A DNA stretch of 64,000 nt from Mariniblastus sp. (GTDB taxonomy: Bacteria; Planctomycetota; Planctomycetia; Pirellulales; Pirellulaceae). Shown in pieces: positions 9,899 to 18,516 of this stretch. Numbering within the stretch: the first letter of the stretch is position 1; every line of letters starts with the position of its first letter. The notes beneath the pieces were generated by a model that was not told where the DNA came from, ran no database searches, and was given only the letters and a program-made list of their open reading frames with translations. Made by a program: the position numbers and the translations under genes. Location of the stretch: assembly GCA_011523945.1 (NCBI GenBank), contig WTFU01000092.1:54491-118490 (forward strand), given 5' to 3'.

Positions 9899-11698
9899 CT
9901 ATTTCCCAAGGGATTTAGAGACATCAGTTCGGTAGGCTGAAATTGCCGGGTAGATCCCAACGACCACAGCAAGCAGCATTAGTCCGGGAATTACCAGCAG
10001 TTCCGGCGACACTGAGCCGCTGATGAGACTGTCGGGGATAAAGCCGAGAGTTAGCACCGAAATGTCGACTGCCGGCGCGAAATCGAAGAAGCCAAGTGGC
10101 ACTCCCGTTGAGTTCTCCACGTTCGGTCCAAGAAGACCGTTCAGACTGTGACCGAGGAGCCAGCCGAGCAACCCTCCCATGAGTGCTAGCAAAACTGATT
10201 CGCAGAGAATAATACTCATCACTCTGGAGCGATTGGCACCGAGAGCACGCATCACGGCGATCTCGTGTTTTCTTTGGTTCATGGAGTTGTAGATTCCCAC
10301 CAGAATGCTGAGGGCAGAAACGATGCAGATCATGCAGGTAAGCCCCAACAGCAGCCAGCGGATTGGGTCGACGAACACTTGGAAAAGGGAAGCGACTTCC
10401 ATGACTGGGTTGACCGCTTGTGCAGCCTTTTGAGATCTTTCAGGCCGATAGGGCGTCCAATCCAATGTTGTTTCGAGGTCGCCTTCGTTGATCTGGCCGG
10501 GTAAGAAATAGCCGATTGCTCCAACTTCATCGCTTAAAGAGGTGCGAACTAAAATAGAGGTAACCTCTCGTTGTTCGATAGGCAGCGGAATTCTTGTGGC
10601 ATTTTGTTTTCTCGCGAACTCATCTTCTTCCGAGAGTGTCGGAGTATCAGGGGGTGGCTCGTCTGTCGAGGCGGTAGGGTTGTCACCGGCAGTTTCGGGG
10701 GCGTCCGCTTCATCATCAAAAAATGAATCATCGAGTGGGTCGAGTACGACCTCATCTTCGGTTTCTGCGTTGAGATCATCCTCGGTTTTTAGAACGCCAT
10801 CTTTTTCAATCGTCTTGGCGTGATCTTCCATTAGGAAGAAACCTTCCATGTTCAGAAAAACCACTCGGTCATTAGGAGTACCTGTGCCCTCGATAATTCC
10901 GACAACGGTGTAATCTTGTTCGTGAATATGGGCGCTGCTGCTATTGGGGTCGCCGTGTGTAGCTTGGAGTTTGTCGCCGAGTTTTATGTCGCAACGGTCG
11001 GCAACGATCGAACCAACAACGCACTCAAAGAGGCCGTTTTCTTCACTCTTCTCAACAAAATTCCTTCCCTCAGCGAACTGGAATTTTTTATCCGAGTCGA
11101 TGTCGAGAACGAGGTCAGTAAAAAAGTTAGGCGTGGTGCCGACACAGCGGAAAGCGAGTTGAGTTTCCGGGTCGACGTAGTAGTCGCCCTGGCACAAAGG
11201 GACAGCGATGTGAGTGTAGCGTTTGTAGAGACCTCGCTCGTTGAGTTTCATCGCCGAGGTCTGTTGGAAGTCAAATGCGTCCTTGATCAACGCGTTCGAA
11301 AGTGCGGCACCAATGCCGGTAGATCCCGGTAAATTGGGCGAAGTTAGTTCCATTGTTTCGTCTACAGCTTGTTTGGCATGGTAAGCGATGGAATTCTTGA
11401 GATCGCGTCCTCGCGTTTCTTTATCGCAAAAGGCCAAGTAGTACTCGTAGGGAATGTTCTCGACTGGTTTGCTCAAATAGTAGACTGAATTCAGGGTCAG
11501 TTGGAGACCACCCCCGCGCGCACCCACGATAATGTTGTAACCAAAACTGTTATTGGCTCGAAATGACTGGGAGACAACTCCGTGGATCGTGAGCACCGCC
11601 ACGACCATCGTGACACCGAGACTCATGGAGACAATGGTCAGTAGTGAACCAAAGCCACGTTGCTGGATGCTTCGCCATGCGATCTTAAATGAATTCAT
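9899..11698 (-). CDS. ABC transporter permease, MacB/LolC-FtsX type
   Basis: The 599-residue protein has one N-terminal membrane helix after a short leader (FGSLLTIVSMSLGVTMVVAVLTI), a large extracytoplasmic domain, and three C-terminal helices containing the FtsX signature region (SILVGIYNSMNQRKHEIAVMRALGANRSRVM). The outer domain has an acidic, Pro/Thr-rich insertion at about residues 310-360 (EDEVVLDPLDD). The ATPase gene is 11 bases upstream on the same strand, giving an ATPase-permease unit. Members of this class move lipoproteins or peptides, or act as mechanotransmission machines. The substrate here is unknown. Confidence 0.88.
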   Translation of the reverse strand: MNSFKIAWRSIQQRGFGSLLTIVSMSLGVTMVVAVLTIHGVVSQSFRANNSFGYNIIVGARGGGLQLTLNSVYYLSKPVENIPYEYYLAFCDKETRGRDLKNSIAYHAKQAVDETMELTSPNLPGSTGIGAALSNALIKDAFDFQQTSAMKLNERGLYKRYTHIAVPLCQGDYYVDPETQLAFRCVGTTPNFFTDLVLDIDSDKKFQFAEGRNFVEKSEENGLFECVVGSIVADRCDIKLGDKLQATHGDPNSSSAHIHEQDYTVVGIIEGTGTPNDRVVFLNMEGFFLMEDHAKTIEKDGVLKTEDDLNAETEDEVVLDPLDDSFFDDEADAPETAGDNPTASTDEPPPDTPTLSEEDEFARKQNATRIPLPIEQREVTSILVRTSLSDEVGAIGYFLPGQINEGDLETTLDWTPYRPERSQKAAQAVNPVMEVASLFQVFVDPIRWLLLGLTCMICIVSALSILVGIYNSMNQRKHEIAVMRALGANRSRVMSIILCESVLLALMGGLLGWLLGHSLNGLLGPNVENSTGVPLGFFDFAPAVDISVLTLGFIPDSLISGSVSPELLVIPGLMLLAVVVGIYPAISAYRTDVSKSLGK

Positions 11699-11709
11699 GC
11701 TGCTGGATC

Positions 11710-12435
11710 TTAAAGCTGGGTGTCAGGAGTAGTTTGTTGGGTTTTTGGATCTCCCGGTTTTGCTTTTGCATCGCCGACAACGAGGTTTAGTTGATCGAGT
11801 CGTTGGACACGTTCAAATTGTTCTGCGACTTCCATTGAGTGCGTTACCATGAGGAGTGCAATTTTTTCAGATTCACAGCTTGACTTAATCAGGTCGATGA
11901 TCTGTTGTTGGTTTCCAGGATCAACATTGGCGGTAGGCTCATCGGCGAGGAGTAGCGAAGGTCGGTTAGCCAGTGCTCGGGCGACGGCGACGCGTTGTTG
12001 TTCACCAACCGACAATTGATGCGGTTTATTGTGCAGGCGATGCCCAAGACCGACTCGATCCAATAGTGTTCTGGCGCGTTCGGGGGATCTTTTTTTACTC
12101 GCAAAAGTCATCCCTAGAATGACATTCTCATAGGCGGAAAAACCGGGAAGCAAATTAAATGTCTGGAAAACATAACCAAGTTTATCAGCGCGAATCCGAT
12201 CCCTAGCGGATTCCGAGTACCGAGTTAGTTCGACGTCGTCGAGAAAAACTTTGCCTGAATCGGGTTGAGTGATTCCGGCAATCGTGTGGAGCATGGTTGT
12301 TTTTCCACATCCACTGGGACCGATAAGGATCACTTGCTCGCCGGGTGCGATTTCGAACTCGGGGATGTCAAGGATTGGCACCCGCTTTTTGTCCGGTTGA
12401 GCGAAGCTTTTCTTGATTTGATGGAGCTTAAGCAT
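11710..12435 (-). CDS. ABC transporter ATP-binding protein, LolD/MacB type
   Basis: Walker A is GPSGCGKTTM, the signature is LSVGEQQRVAVARAL and Walker B is SLLLADEPTANVD, all intact. The short Q-loop region (YVFQTFNLLPGFSAYENV) matches the MacB/LolD/FtsE branch. At 241 residues the length is typical, with a Pro/Thr-rich tail. It pairs with the permease just downstream to form the transporter, probably as a homodimer of each subunit. Confidence 0.92.
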   Translation of the reverse strand: MLKLHQIKKSFAQPDKKRVPILDIPEFEIAPGEQVILIGPSGCGKTTMLHTIAGITQPDSGKVFLDDVELTRYSESARDRIRADKLGYVFQTFNLLPGFSAYENVILGMTFASKKRSPERARTLLDRVGLGHRLHNKPHQLSVGEQQRVAVARALANRPSLLLADEPTANVDPGNQQQIIDLIKSSCESEKIALLMVTHSMEVAEQFERVQRLDQLNLVVGDAKAKPGDPKTQQTTPDTQL

Positions 12436-12633
12436 TCAGGATAATTCTGATGGTTTGAGAGTGATGGTTTCCACAAAGCAAAGGAGCAGAGGGAAGGTTG
12501 GCCAGGGGCGGGAGGCCTGGCTCATTCCGTTCGATACCTTTTCGATCTAAAATCCTAACTGCTAAATTGGGTTACGCCCAGATTAGGTCGTTCGTTCTCA
12601 TTAATTTCACATTACGCTGCTTTTTAGGACGAT

Positions 12634-13143
12634 TTACCGGTTGCGCTCGCGGATTTCACGACTGAGGCGACGTTTGTTGTCTGCGTCTTTCAGTGTTTGA
12701 CGTTTGTCATGCAGGTTTTTGCCGCGGCCGACCGCGACCATGACTTTGACAATGCCTCGTGCATTGAAATACATGCGAAGCGGAATAAGCGTTAACCCTT
12801 TTTCAAACGCTTTCGTAGAGAGTTTGTCCAATTCTCTTCGGTGAACTAGGAGTTTTCGCGACCGTTTGGGTTTGTGATTCCAAAAACTGGCTTGCCTGTA
12901 TTCAGCGATATCCGCGCCAATTAACCACAGTTCGCGATTCTCCACCCGGACATAGGCCTCATTGAGCGAAATATTTCCTTCACGGAGACTTTTAACTTCG
13001 CTACCAATGAGCATGACCCCGCATTCGACTTGCTGAAGAATCTCGTATTTGTGACGAGCTTTGCGATTTTCACAAATGACCTGACTTTGGTCGTCGGTGC
13101 TCTTCTTTTTTGTTTTCTTTTTATTCTTCTTTTGAGCGGCCAT
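12634..13143 (-). CDS. smpB: SsrA-binding protein SmpB
   Basis: SmpB binds tmRNA and takes it to stalled ribosomes for trans-translation. The product shows the family core (ICENRKARHKYEI, VECGVMLIGSEVKSLREGNISL) and the C-terminal LHDKRQTLKDADNKRRLSREIRER. A lysine-rich N-terminal segment (KKNKKKTKKKS) precedes the fold. No ssrA (tmRNA) gene is visible beside it. A 198-base gap separates it from the ABC ATPase, so it is probably a separate unit. Confidence 0.95.
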   Translation of the reverse strand: MAAQKKNKKKTKKKSTDDQSQVICENRKARHKYEILQQVECGVMLIGSEVKSLREGNISLNEAYVRVENRELWLIGADIAEYRQASFWNHKPKRSRKLLVHRRELDKLSTKAFEKGLTLIPLRMYFNARGIVKVMVAVGRGKNLHDKRQTLKDADNKRRLSREIRERNR

Positions 13144-13615
13144 GGCACTTCGTTTGTGGAAAAGGAACCTGAAACTTACACCAGAAATTGAGAGAGGTAC
13201 ACACTACGGAGTACCGGTTGTGAGGAAACTGAGCTGTTGTTTTCGTCTGGTGGGGTTTTGCCAGGGAATAATCAGTACTTGCGGTTGAGTATTCGCGGCC
13301 GAACCTTGCGCTGAAGCTCCTCGGATTTTGGTCGGACCGGAGAAACTGCGGAAGAAATGGGTGGATTTAGCATCTGGCGAAAAAACACGGCAAAGCCTAG
13401 ACTGAAGCGGCGAGAGTTAGCAAATTCGTGAAACAAAAGCCTGCCTCGCAGGCTCGTTCGATACGAGTGTTCTGCGTCGAGGCGTTATATATTATTGGGC
13501 TTGGACGGATATTAGTGCGGTCGGAAGCGTTTTTTCGGGGGCCGACAAAGGCTTAGAATTTGTCTGGAACGCTCAACCCTATCCTGTGTTTGTGTTTTGA
13601 AAATAGAGGTTTGCA
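13144..13615. other. Divergent intergenic region smpB/lipA
   Basis: The 472 bases between divergent smpB and lipA must hold both promoters. No coding ORF is convincing. The one clear structure is the compact hairpin at 13438-13454. I see no tmRNA signature here. Confidence 0.5.
13432..13454 (-). terminator. Orphan terminator-like hairpin on the minus strand
   Basis: AGCCTGC and GCAGGCT form a perfect 7-bp stem with a 3-base loop. Read on the minus strand it is followed by TTTGTTT, as in an intrinsic terminator. No minus-strand gene lies just upstream of it, so if it works it would end a short antisense or small RNA starting between here and lipA. Confidence 0.35.
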
Positions 13616-14569
13616 ATGAGCGGTTTACCCGTGATTAACGGCGGCAATTCGACCGAGGGTGGATCTTGCGGCGGTGGCTCGTGTGGCTCAATGGGGGGGA
13701 GTGCGTCTCAGTCAACCGCGCGGTTGCCTAAATGGTTGAAGCGTCAAATTCCAAAGGGAAACAATGTTGGGGCGACCGCCAAACTGCTGGATGAGCTCAA
13801 CCTTGAAACGGTCTGTGATAACGCGAAGTGTCCCAATCGGATGGAGTGTTATTCGCAGCAAACTGCGACATTTATGATTCTCGGAAAGACTTGTACTCGA
13901 CCTTGCGGATTTTGTGCGGTGGAGCGAGGACGTCCGGGGGCTTTGGAGTTGGACGAACCTGATCGGGTCGCGGAAGCTGCCCATCGGCTTGGGTTGAAGC
14001 ACGTTGTGATTACATCGGTTACTCGGGATGATTTGCCGGATGGCGGGGCGGATCATTTTTATCAGTGTGTTGTGGCCGTGAGAGAAAAGACCGGTGCTAC
14101 GGTCGAGGTACTGACTCCTGATTTTGTACATAATAAATCAGCATTGGACCGTGTGATTGAATCGGCGCCTGAGGTCTTTAACCACAATGCAGAAACCGTG
14201 CCTCGCTTATACCGCCGTGTGCGAGGCCCCAAATCGGATTATCAGTGGACGCTCGGTTTGCTCGAGCGGGTAAAGGAAGTGAATCCCGAAATTAAGACCA
14301 AAAGTGGCTTGATGTTGGGGCTTGGAGAAACCCATGAAGAGGTTTACGAAGTACTTTCGGACCTCCTTGATATTGGTTGTGATTTTTTAACCTTAGGACA
14401 GTACCTGCAGCCCTCGCTGGATAGGTATTTACCCGTTGTTCGTTACATTCCACCGGAAGAATTCGCGATGTTAGGGGAAAAAGCAAAGAGCATGGGGTTC
14501 AAAAAAGTTGCCAGTGGCCCGTTTGTAAGAAGTAGTTACCACGCTCGAGATATGGCGGAAAGCTTCTAA
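13616..14569 (+). CDS. lipA: Lipoyl synthase (radical SAM)
   Basis: LipA inserts two sulfur atoms into octanoyl groups on lipoyl domains. Both cluster motifs are present: the auxiliary cluster in CDNAKCPNRMEC and the radical-SAM CTRPCGFC, plus the C-terminal GPFVRSSYHARD, whose RSSYH serine belongs to the auxiliary cluster. At 317 residues it is a normal length. The N terminus is unusual: a Gly/Ser stretch with two extra cysteines (GGSCGGGSCGSMGG) precedes the fold. No lipB is adjacent. Confidence 0.95.
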   Translation: MSGLPVINGGNSTEGGSCGGGSCGSMGGSASQSTARLPKWLKRQIPKGNNVGATAKLLDELNLETVCDNAKCPNRMECYSQQTATFMILGKTCTRPCGFCAVERGRPGALELDEPDRVAEAAHRLGLKHVVITSVTRDDLPDGGADHFYQCVVAVREKTGATVEVLTPDFVHNKSALDRVIESAPEVFNHNAETVPRLYRRVRGPKSDYQWTLGLLERVKEVNPEIKTKSGLMLGLGETHEEVYEVLSDLLDIGCDFLTLGQYLQPSLDRYLPVVRYIPPEEFAMLGEKAKSMGFKKVASGPFVRSSYHARDMAESF

Positions 14570-14722
14570 CTTGAAATTTGAATTAGTTTCTGACGGCTGG
14601 GCTTTCGCCGCCTCGCCATTATCGGTTTTTCTCTGCGTGAATGGGAGTGATAGACCGGTTGAGAGTTTCGGGGATGGGTCAATATTTTTCTGTTCTCATA
14701 CACAAAACGGATAGCTTGCAAC

Positions 14723-14926
14723 GTGATAGACGTGACAATCAATGGTAAAAAACAGCCCTGCGAGGAAGGGCTTACGATCGTGGAGTTGCTTGATTCACTC
14801 GGAATGAATTCGCGGGCCATCGCAGTTGAAATCAATCAGGAAATACAACCTCGTGACACGCATAGCCACGTCAAAGTAAGAGACGGGGATGTTTTAGAAA
14901 TTGTTACCTTGGTGGGAGGTGGCTAA
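14723..14926 (+). CDS. thiS: Sulfur carrier protein ThiS
   Basis: This 67-residue ubiquitin-like protein carries thiocarboxylate sulfur for the thiazole ring of thiamine. It starts at GTG ([20 protein letters not shown]) and ends with the required Gly-Gly (IVTLVGGG). Its stop codon is one base before the GTG of thiG, so the two are translationally coupled. No TPP riboswitch was recognised upstream. Confidence 0.92.
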   Translation: MIDVTINGKKQPCEEGLTIVELLDSLGMNSRAIAVEINQEIQPRDTHSHVKVRDGDVLEIVTLVGGG

Positions 14927-14927
14927 C

Positions 14928-15797
14928 GTGACAGATTCCATTTCGGAAGAGCCGAGCAAGACTTTGGATTCCTCGACTGGAATCGACGAATTTTGCATCG
15001 CTGGACATAAGTTTCAGAGCCGGTTGATTTTAGGCTCTGGAAAATATGACTCGTTTGAAGTGATGCGCGAGTCCTTTGACGTCGCGGAGACAGAATGTGT
15101 TACGATCGCGGTTCGCCGCGAGAAACTGCATGACAGCTCTGGGCGAAACATACTGGATTTTGTTGATCCTTCGCGTTTGGTTCTGTTGCCTAATACCGCT
15201 GGCTGTTATGACGCCGATACCGCGGTCAGATGTGCCAAAATGGGCCGTGAGATACTTCGAGGATTGGAAAATTCTGGTGCTGATTGGGTGAAACTGGAGG
15301 TGCTTGGGGATAGCCGGTCGCTCTTGCCCGATCCAATCGAGTTGCTTAAGGCAACAGAAGCGCTGGTGAAGGATGGCTTTCAGGTCCTTTGTTACTCCAG
15401 TGATGATCCGATCGTTGCTCGACGACTCAAGGACGCTGGAGCGACTAGTGTCATGCCGGCAGGAAGTCCAATCGGTTCCGGCCTGGGAGTAATTAACCGG
15501 AACAGCCTGCAGATCATCCTGGAGGATCTCAAGCAAGGAGATCCAGATTATCCGGTGATTATCGATGCGGGAGTGGGGACAGCCAGCGATGTCGCGATCG
15601 CCATGGAACTAGGGTTTGATGGAGTTTTGCTAAATACTGCTGTGGCAAGGGCGGCGGACCCTATCCGTATGGCTGAGGCGATGAAGTATGGCGTGAGGGC
15701 AGGGCGTTTAGCATTCCAAAGCGGTCGTATCCCGCAGTCTCGGTACGCCTCTGCGAGCTCCCCTGAAGTAGGGGTTATTTCCAAGCGTCAGCAGTGA
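14928..15797 (+). CDS. thiG: Thiazole synthase ThiG
   Basis: ThiG forms the thiazole phosphate of thiamine from deoxyxylulose phosphate, dehydroglycine and ThiS sulfur. The TIM-barrel motifs are clear: [15 protein letters not shown], the Schiff-base lysine in [10 protein letters not shown], and [17 protein letters not shown]-like phosphate binding near the end. The track start (14901, TTG) overlaps thiS. GTG at 14928, preceded by GGGAGG and one base after the thiS stop, is the better start and gives 289 residues with a short Ser/Glu-rich leader. Confidence 0.94.
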   Translation: MTDSISEEPSKTLDSSTGIDEFCIAGHKFQSRLILGSGKYDSFEVMRESFDVAETECVTIAVRREKLHDSSGRNILDFVDPSRLVLLPNTAGCYDADTAVRCAKMGREILRGLENSGADWVKLEVLGDSRSLLPDPIELLKATEALVKDGFQVLCYSSDDPIVARRLKDAGATSVMPAGSPIGSGLGVINRNSLQIILEDLKQGDPDYPVIIDAGVGTASDVAIAMELGFDGVLLNTAVARAADPIRMAEAMKYGVRAGRLAFQSGRIPQSRYASASSPEVGVISKRQQ

Positions 15798-15844
15798 TTT
15801 CGCTGGAAATTTTTTAGTTTTGGTTCCCCATGTAGCTTGCCTAT

Positions 15845-15868
15845 GTTTTTCATTTTCAAATGAAAAAC
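15845..15868. repeat. 11-bp inverted repeat after thiG
   Basis: GTTTTTCATTT and AAATGAAAAAC are perfect inverted copies separated by two bases. The symmetric A/T flanks suit a transcription stop for thiG, or a protein-binding site just upstream of the next promoter. Confidence 0.5.
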
Positions 15869-15871
15869 TCC

Positions 15872-15900
15872 TTGACTATAAGTGCGGCTCTAACTATTCT
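15872..15900 (+). promoter_or_regulatory. Probable sigma-70-type promoter of the Gly-rich protein gene
   Basis: TTGACT, 17 bases, then TATTCT. The predicted transcript would start near 15907, about 100 bases before the ATG at 16011. Confidence 0.5.
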
Positions 15901-15925
15901 TAGGTTTAGATTGTATCGGTTATTA

Positions 15926-15941
15926 TGCCTAAATTTAGGCA
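15926..15941. promoter_or_regulatory. 16-bp perfect palindrome, possible operator
   Basis: TGCCTAAATTTAGGCA is a perfect palindrome placed about 20 bases after the predicted transcription start. Its position suits a repressor site or a small 5' UTR hairpin. The binding protein is unknown. Confidence 0.45.
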
Positions 15942-16010
15942 AATGCCCTGCGTTGTGTTGTAGAAACGCAACAAAACACCACGGAATTAGCAGCTTAGAA
16001 CGGTAAAAAC

Positions 16011-17201
16011 ATGAGCAATTTTTGGACTATCACTAAATACGGTTTCGCTTTGGTCGCATTGCCGTTGGCCGTTACGGCCGCCGCGTCGGCACACCAGCGG
16101 ATCGCGAATGCGACGCCGATCAGTGTAGAAGTCACACCTGTGGTTTCCGAGTTGGCGAACATCGGTGTTGAACGTTGTCACACCGTCGCTCTGAATCGAA
16201 TGGGAGGCGTCGACGGTCGCATTGTTTCGTTTGCATCTAATGAAGCTGATCGCGGACTTTCTGATCTTGTTGTGCGGTTTGTCAAAGACGGAAAAACGGT
16301 TCGACAAGGCAAAACGAACGCGGATGGCGTTTTTAGTATTAACGACGTTCCTGAAGGTGTTTACTCATTTATCGCTTCGGGTGAAAAGGGATACGCCGCC
16401 TACAGCGTTCGGGTTCTTTCCGATGCGACTGGGCAACACCCCAATGTCGTCGAAGTTGCTGCCGTGCCTGAAGTCAAAGCTGTTGATCGTCTGATTAATA
16501 AGCAAGTGCAAGATAGAACAAACCAGCACCGAATCGGTGGTGCTGAGTTGGTCGAGGCGGGAGTCAATCGCGTTGCTGTGATGGATGGTAACTTGATTGG
16601 TAAAGTGCTGGATTTAAACGGCAACGGTATCGCCAAAATGCAAATTGATATTCTCAAAGACGGCGTTTCGGTTGCCAGTGTGATGAGTGCTGAAAACGGA
16701 GAGTATGTGGTTCCCGATCTACAACCTGGTGTTTACGGTCTGGTTGCGGCGGGTGCAGCCGCCGCTGCTGTTATTGGCTTTGAGGCCGTGGATTTTGCCG
16801 ATCATGAGGGCGGAAGCTTCGTTTCAACGAATGCTGAGTCGGCTCCTGGCTACGGTGAAAGCTTGGTTGTTTACGCAGCTGCTGGTCAAGACCTTGCTCC
16901 AGAAGTCGTTGTTGAAGAAGAATTCGTCTACGAGAACGCTTCAATCGAATATATTGGACAGTCGATCGCCTGTGGTGGTGCTTGTGGAAGCTGTGGCCCG
17001 GTTGCAGATTCTTGCTGCTCTCCTGCTCCCCGTTGCGGAGGCCTGTTTGGAGGCGGAGGCGGTTTTGGAGGTGGAGGCGGAGTCGGAGGTGTAGGCGGAC
17101 GCGGTATTGGTCGCTTGGTGGCCATTGGCGGTTTGACCGTTGGCATCGTTGCCCTTGCTGGTGACGGCGGAGCGACTCCTGTATCTCCAGTCAATCCTTA
17201 A
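16011..17201 (+). CDS. Exported protein with two carboxypeptidase-regulatory-like domains and a Gly-rich tail
   Basis: A signal peptide (YGFALVALPLAVTAAASA) is followed by two related beta-sandwich repeats: GVDGRIVSFASNEADRGLSD with VFSINDVPEGVYSFIASG, and LIGKVLDLNGNGIAKMQID with EYVVPDLQPGVYGLVAAG. These resemble carboxypeptidase-regulatory or SpaA-like folds. Next comes a cysteine cluster (ACGGACGSCGP, SCCSPAPRC), a Gly-rich run and a hydrophobic C-terminal helix (LVAIGGLTVGIVALAG). It is probably a cell-surface or envelope structural protein. It is monocistronic, with a strong terminator behind it. Confidence 0.72.
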   Translation: MSNFWTITKYGFALVALPLAVTAAASAHQRIANATPISVEVTPVVSELANIGVERCHTVALNRMGGVDGRIVSFASNEADRGLSDLVVRFVKDGKTVRQGKTNADGVFSINDVPEGVYSFIASGEKGYAAYSVRVLSDATGQHPNVVEVAAVPEVKAVDRLINKQVQDRTNQHRIGGAELVEAGVNRVAVMDGNLIGKVLDLNGNGIAKMQIDILKDGVSVASVMSAENGEYVVPDLQPGVYGLVAAGAAAAAVIGFEAVDFADHEGGSFVSTNAESAPGYGESLVVYAAAGQDLAPEVVVEEEFVYENASIEYIGQSIACGGACGSCGPVADSCCSPAPRCGGLFGGGGGFGGGGGVGGVGGRGIGRLVAIGGLTVGIVALAGDGGATPVSPVNP

Positions 17202-17230
17202 TCACTGTCGGGTCGAGAAAAACTCAATTG

Positions 17231-17266
17231 AAAAGCCGGGTGGGATCGATTCACCCGGCTTTTTTC
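17231..17266 (+). terminator. Intrinsic terminator
   Basis: GCCGGGTG and CACCCGGC form an 8-bp stem with a 9-base loop, flanked by AAAA before and TTTTTT after. The symmetric A/T flanks let it serve both convergent genes. Confidence 0.88.
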
Positions 17267-17322
17267 GTGCGCTCAGCTTTTATATTTAGATTGTTATGCA
17301 ATGACTTCGGGGCTCAATTGGT

Positions 17323-18114
17323 TTAAGAGGCTCGTCTCAGCCGATGTAATGGGACGTAATATTTCTTGTATTTCCTGCCGTCGTCATACCGTTGGCCACG
17401 GGCGTGAGGAACGAGGACTGTCGCCCGTTTAGTAATTCGATTGACGTGCCCCTGAACGATCAAACCGTCCGCCTGAAATTGAACCTGGTCGCCCGGGGAA
17501 ATTCCCAGTTTCTTTTTTGCGAGGTCTCTTGGTGTTAGCAGCTGGTGCTTGGATTCGGTGTGTCCAAAGAACCGACGCACGATATTTTTAAATGGGTTGG
17601 CGGCGCAATTTGAGTTGGTCCATAAGAGCATCTCAATCAAGTGGACCATTTCGTGTTCCATGATTCTTTGCAGTGCCTCCAGGCGATCCCTGCACTCAAT
17701 CCCACTGACAACGGCTTTCTCTTCATCGCGAAAAGAAGCGAAAAGAGGCGTCGTTGCGATGGCAATTTCAAAATCGACCCGTGTTTTTCGTTTTACCTTC
17801 GTTGTTTGCATCGTCGTCATTCCACCAGCAGAGGTCATGCGAGTGGAGAGTCGAAATGAAAGCGGGCGATGAGCGGTACGTTCACAAAGTTTGGCGACCT
17901 CACCTTCAAAAAAGTATTCATCATTGATTTGAAAAAGAAGCCCCAAATCGGAACTGCATAAATTGCTAAAATTACCCCGGTTAATGCTTCGGGCATTGGT
18001 GCGCATGTATTGGTAGACTGCCTCGACCGCGCGGGTGCGAGCTTCGTTAGAAAATTGGCGGTTTCGCACAATCGATGAGAGGTTTTGCTGAATAGGGCTG
18101 ATGGGCATTGGCAT
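17323..18114 (-). CDS. SprT-like zinc metalloprotease-family protein
   Basis: The 263-residue protein carries the zinc motif HEMVH (residues 154-158) in RIMEHEMVHLIEMLLW, followed about 30 residues later by FGHTESKH with candidate further ligands. This is the SprT/SPRTN-like layout. The C-terminal part (KLGISPGDQVQFQADGLIVQGHVNRITKRATVLV) looks like a small beta domain. SprT-like proteins in eukaryotes cleave DNA-protein crosslinks; bacterial members are poorly studied. It converges with the Gly-rich protein gene. Confidence 0.75.
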   Translation of the reverse strand: MPMPISPIQQNLSSIVRNRQFSNEARTRAVEAVYQYMRTNARSINRGNFSNLCSSDLGLLFQINDEYFFEGEVAKLCERTAHRPLSFRLSTRMTSAGGMTTMQTTKVKRKTRVDFEIAIATTPLFASFRDEEKAVVSGIECRDRLEALQRIMEHEMVHLIEMLLWTNSNCAANPFKNIVRRFFGHTESKHQLLTPRDLAKKKLGISPGDQVQFQADGLIVQGHVNRITKRATVLVPHARGQRYDDGRKYKKYYVPLHRLRRAS

Positions 18115-18438
18115 GAAAAATGGTGTCTTTGTTTGCTTCGTTCCTTGAAAGTCAAACGGAGTTTAATCTTGAAAGATTGATCAGTCCTTTGCAAGTTTTT
18201 GGGCGAGTTAGGTCGTGAATTGAACAGTGCGAAAATTCCCTTCGAATTCACGTGTTGGTTGGGAGAACCGGGAAAAGACTAGCGTCTTGTTCGGATCGGT
18301 GGAATTCCATTCGGAGGGAATTTTAAAGGTGCCAACCGCGTAAAATATATGCAAGTTTTTAAACGCTAGCAATTTTAAGCTGGCACCAGATATAGCGTTT
18401 TCAAAGATTGTCAAGGACCTTGGAAAAAGCGGTGCTAA

Positions 18439-18471
18439 ACAAAATTCTTATCTAATGATTTAGAATTTTGT
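18439..18471. repeat. 10-bp AT-rich inverted repeat
   Basis: ACAAAATTCT and AGAATTTTGT are perfect inverted copies separated by 13 bases, about 45 bases upstream of the first NrdR-like box. It could be a hairpin or a regulator site. Confidence 0.4.
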
Positions 18472-18516
18472 GAAGTCTAATCTCTCCTTGATCGATACAA
18501 CTGCAAGCATAATAAA

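Noticed and set aside
14901-14927. Track start of ThiG inside thiS
   Set aside because: A GTG at 14928 directly after the thiS stop, with GGGAGG upstream, is the natural coupled start.
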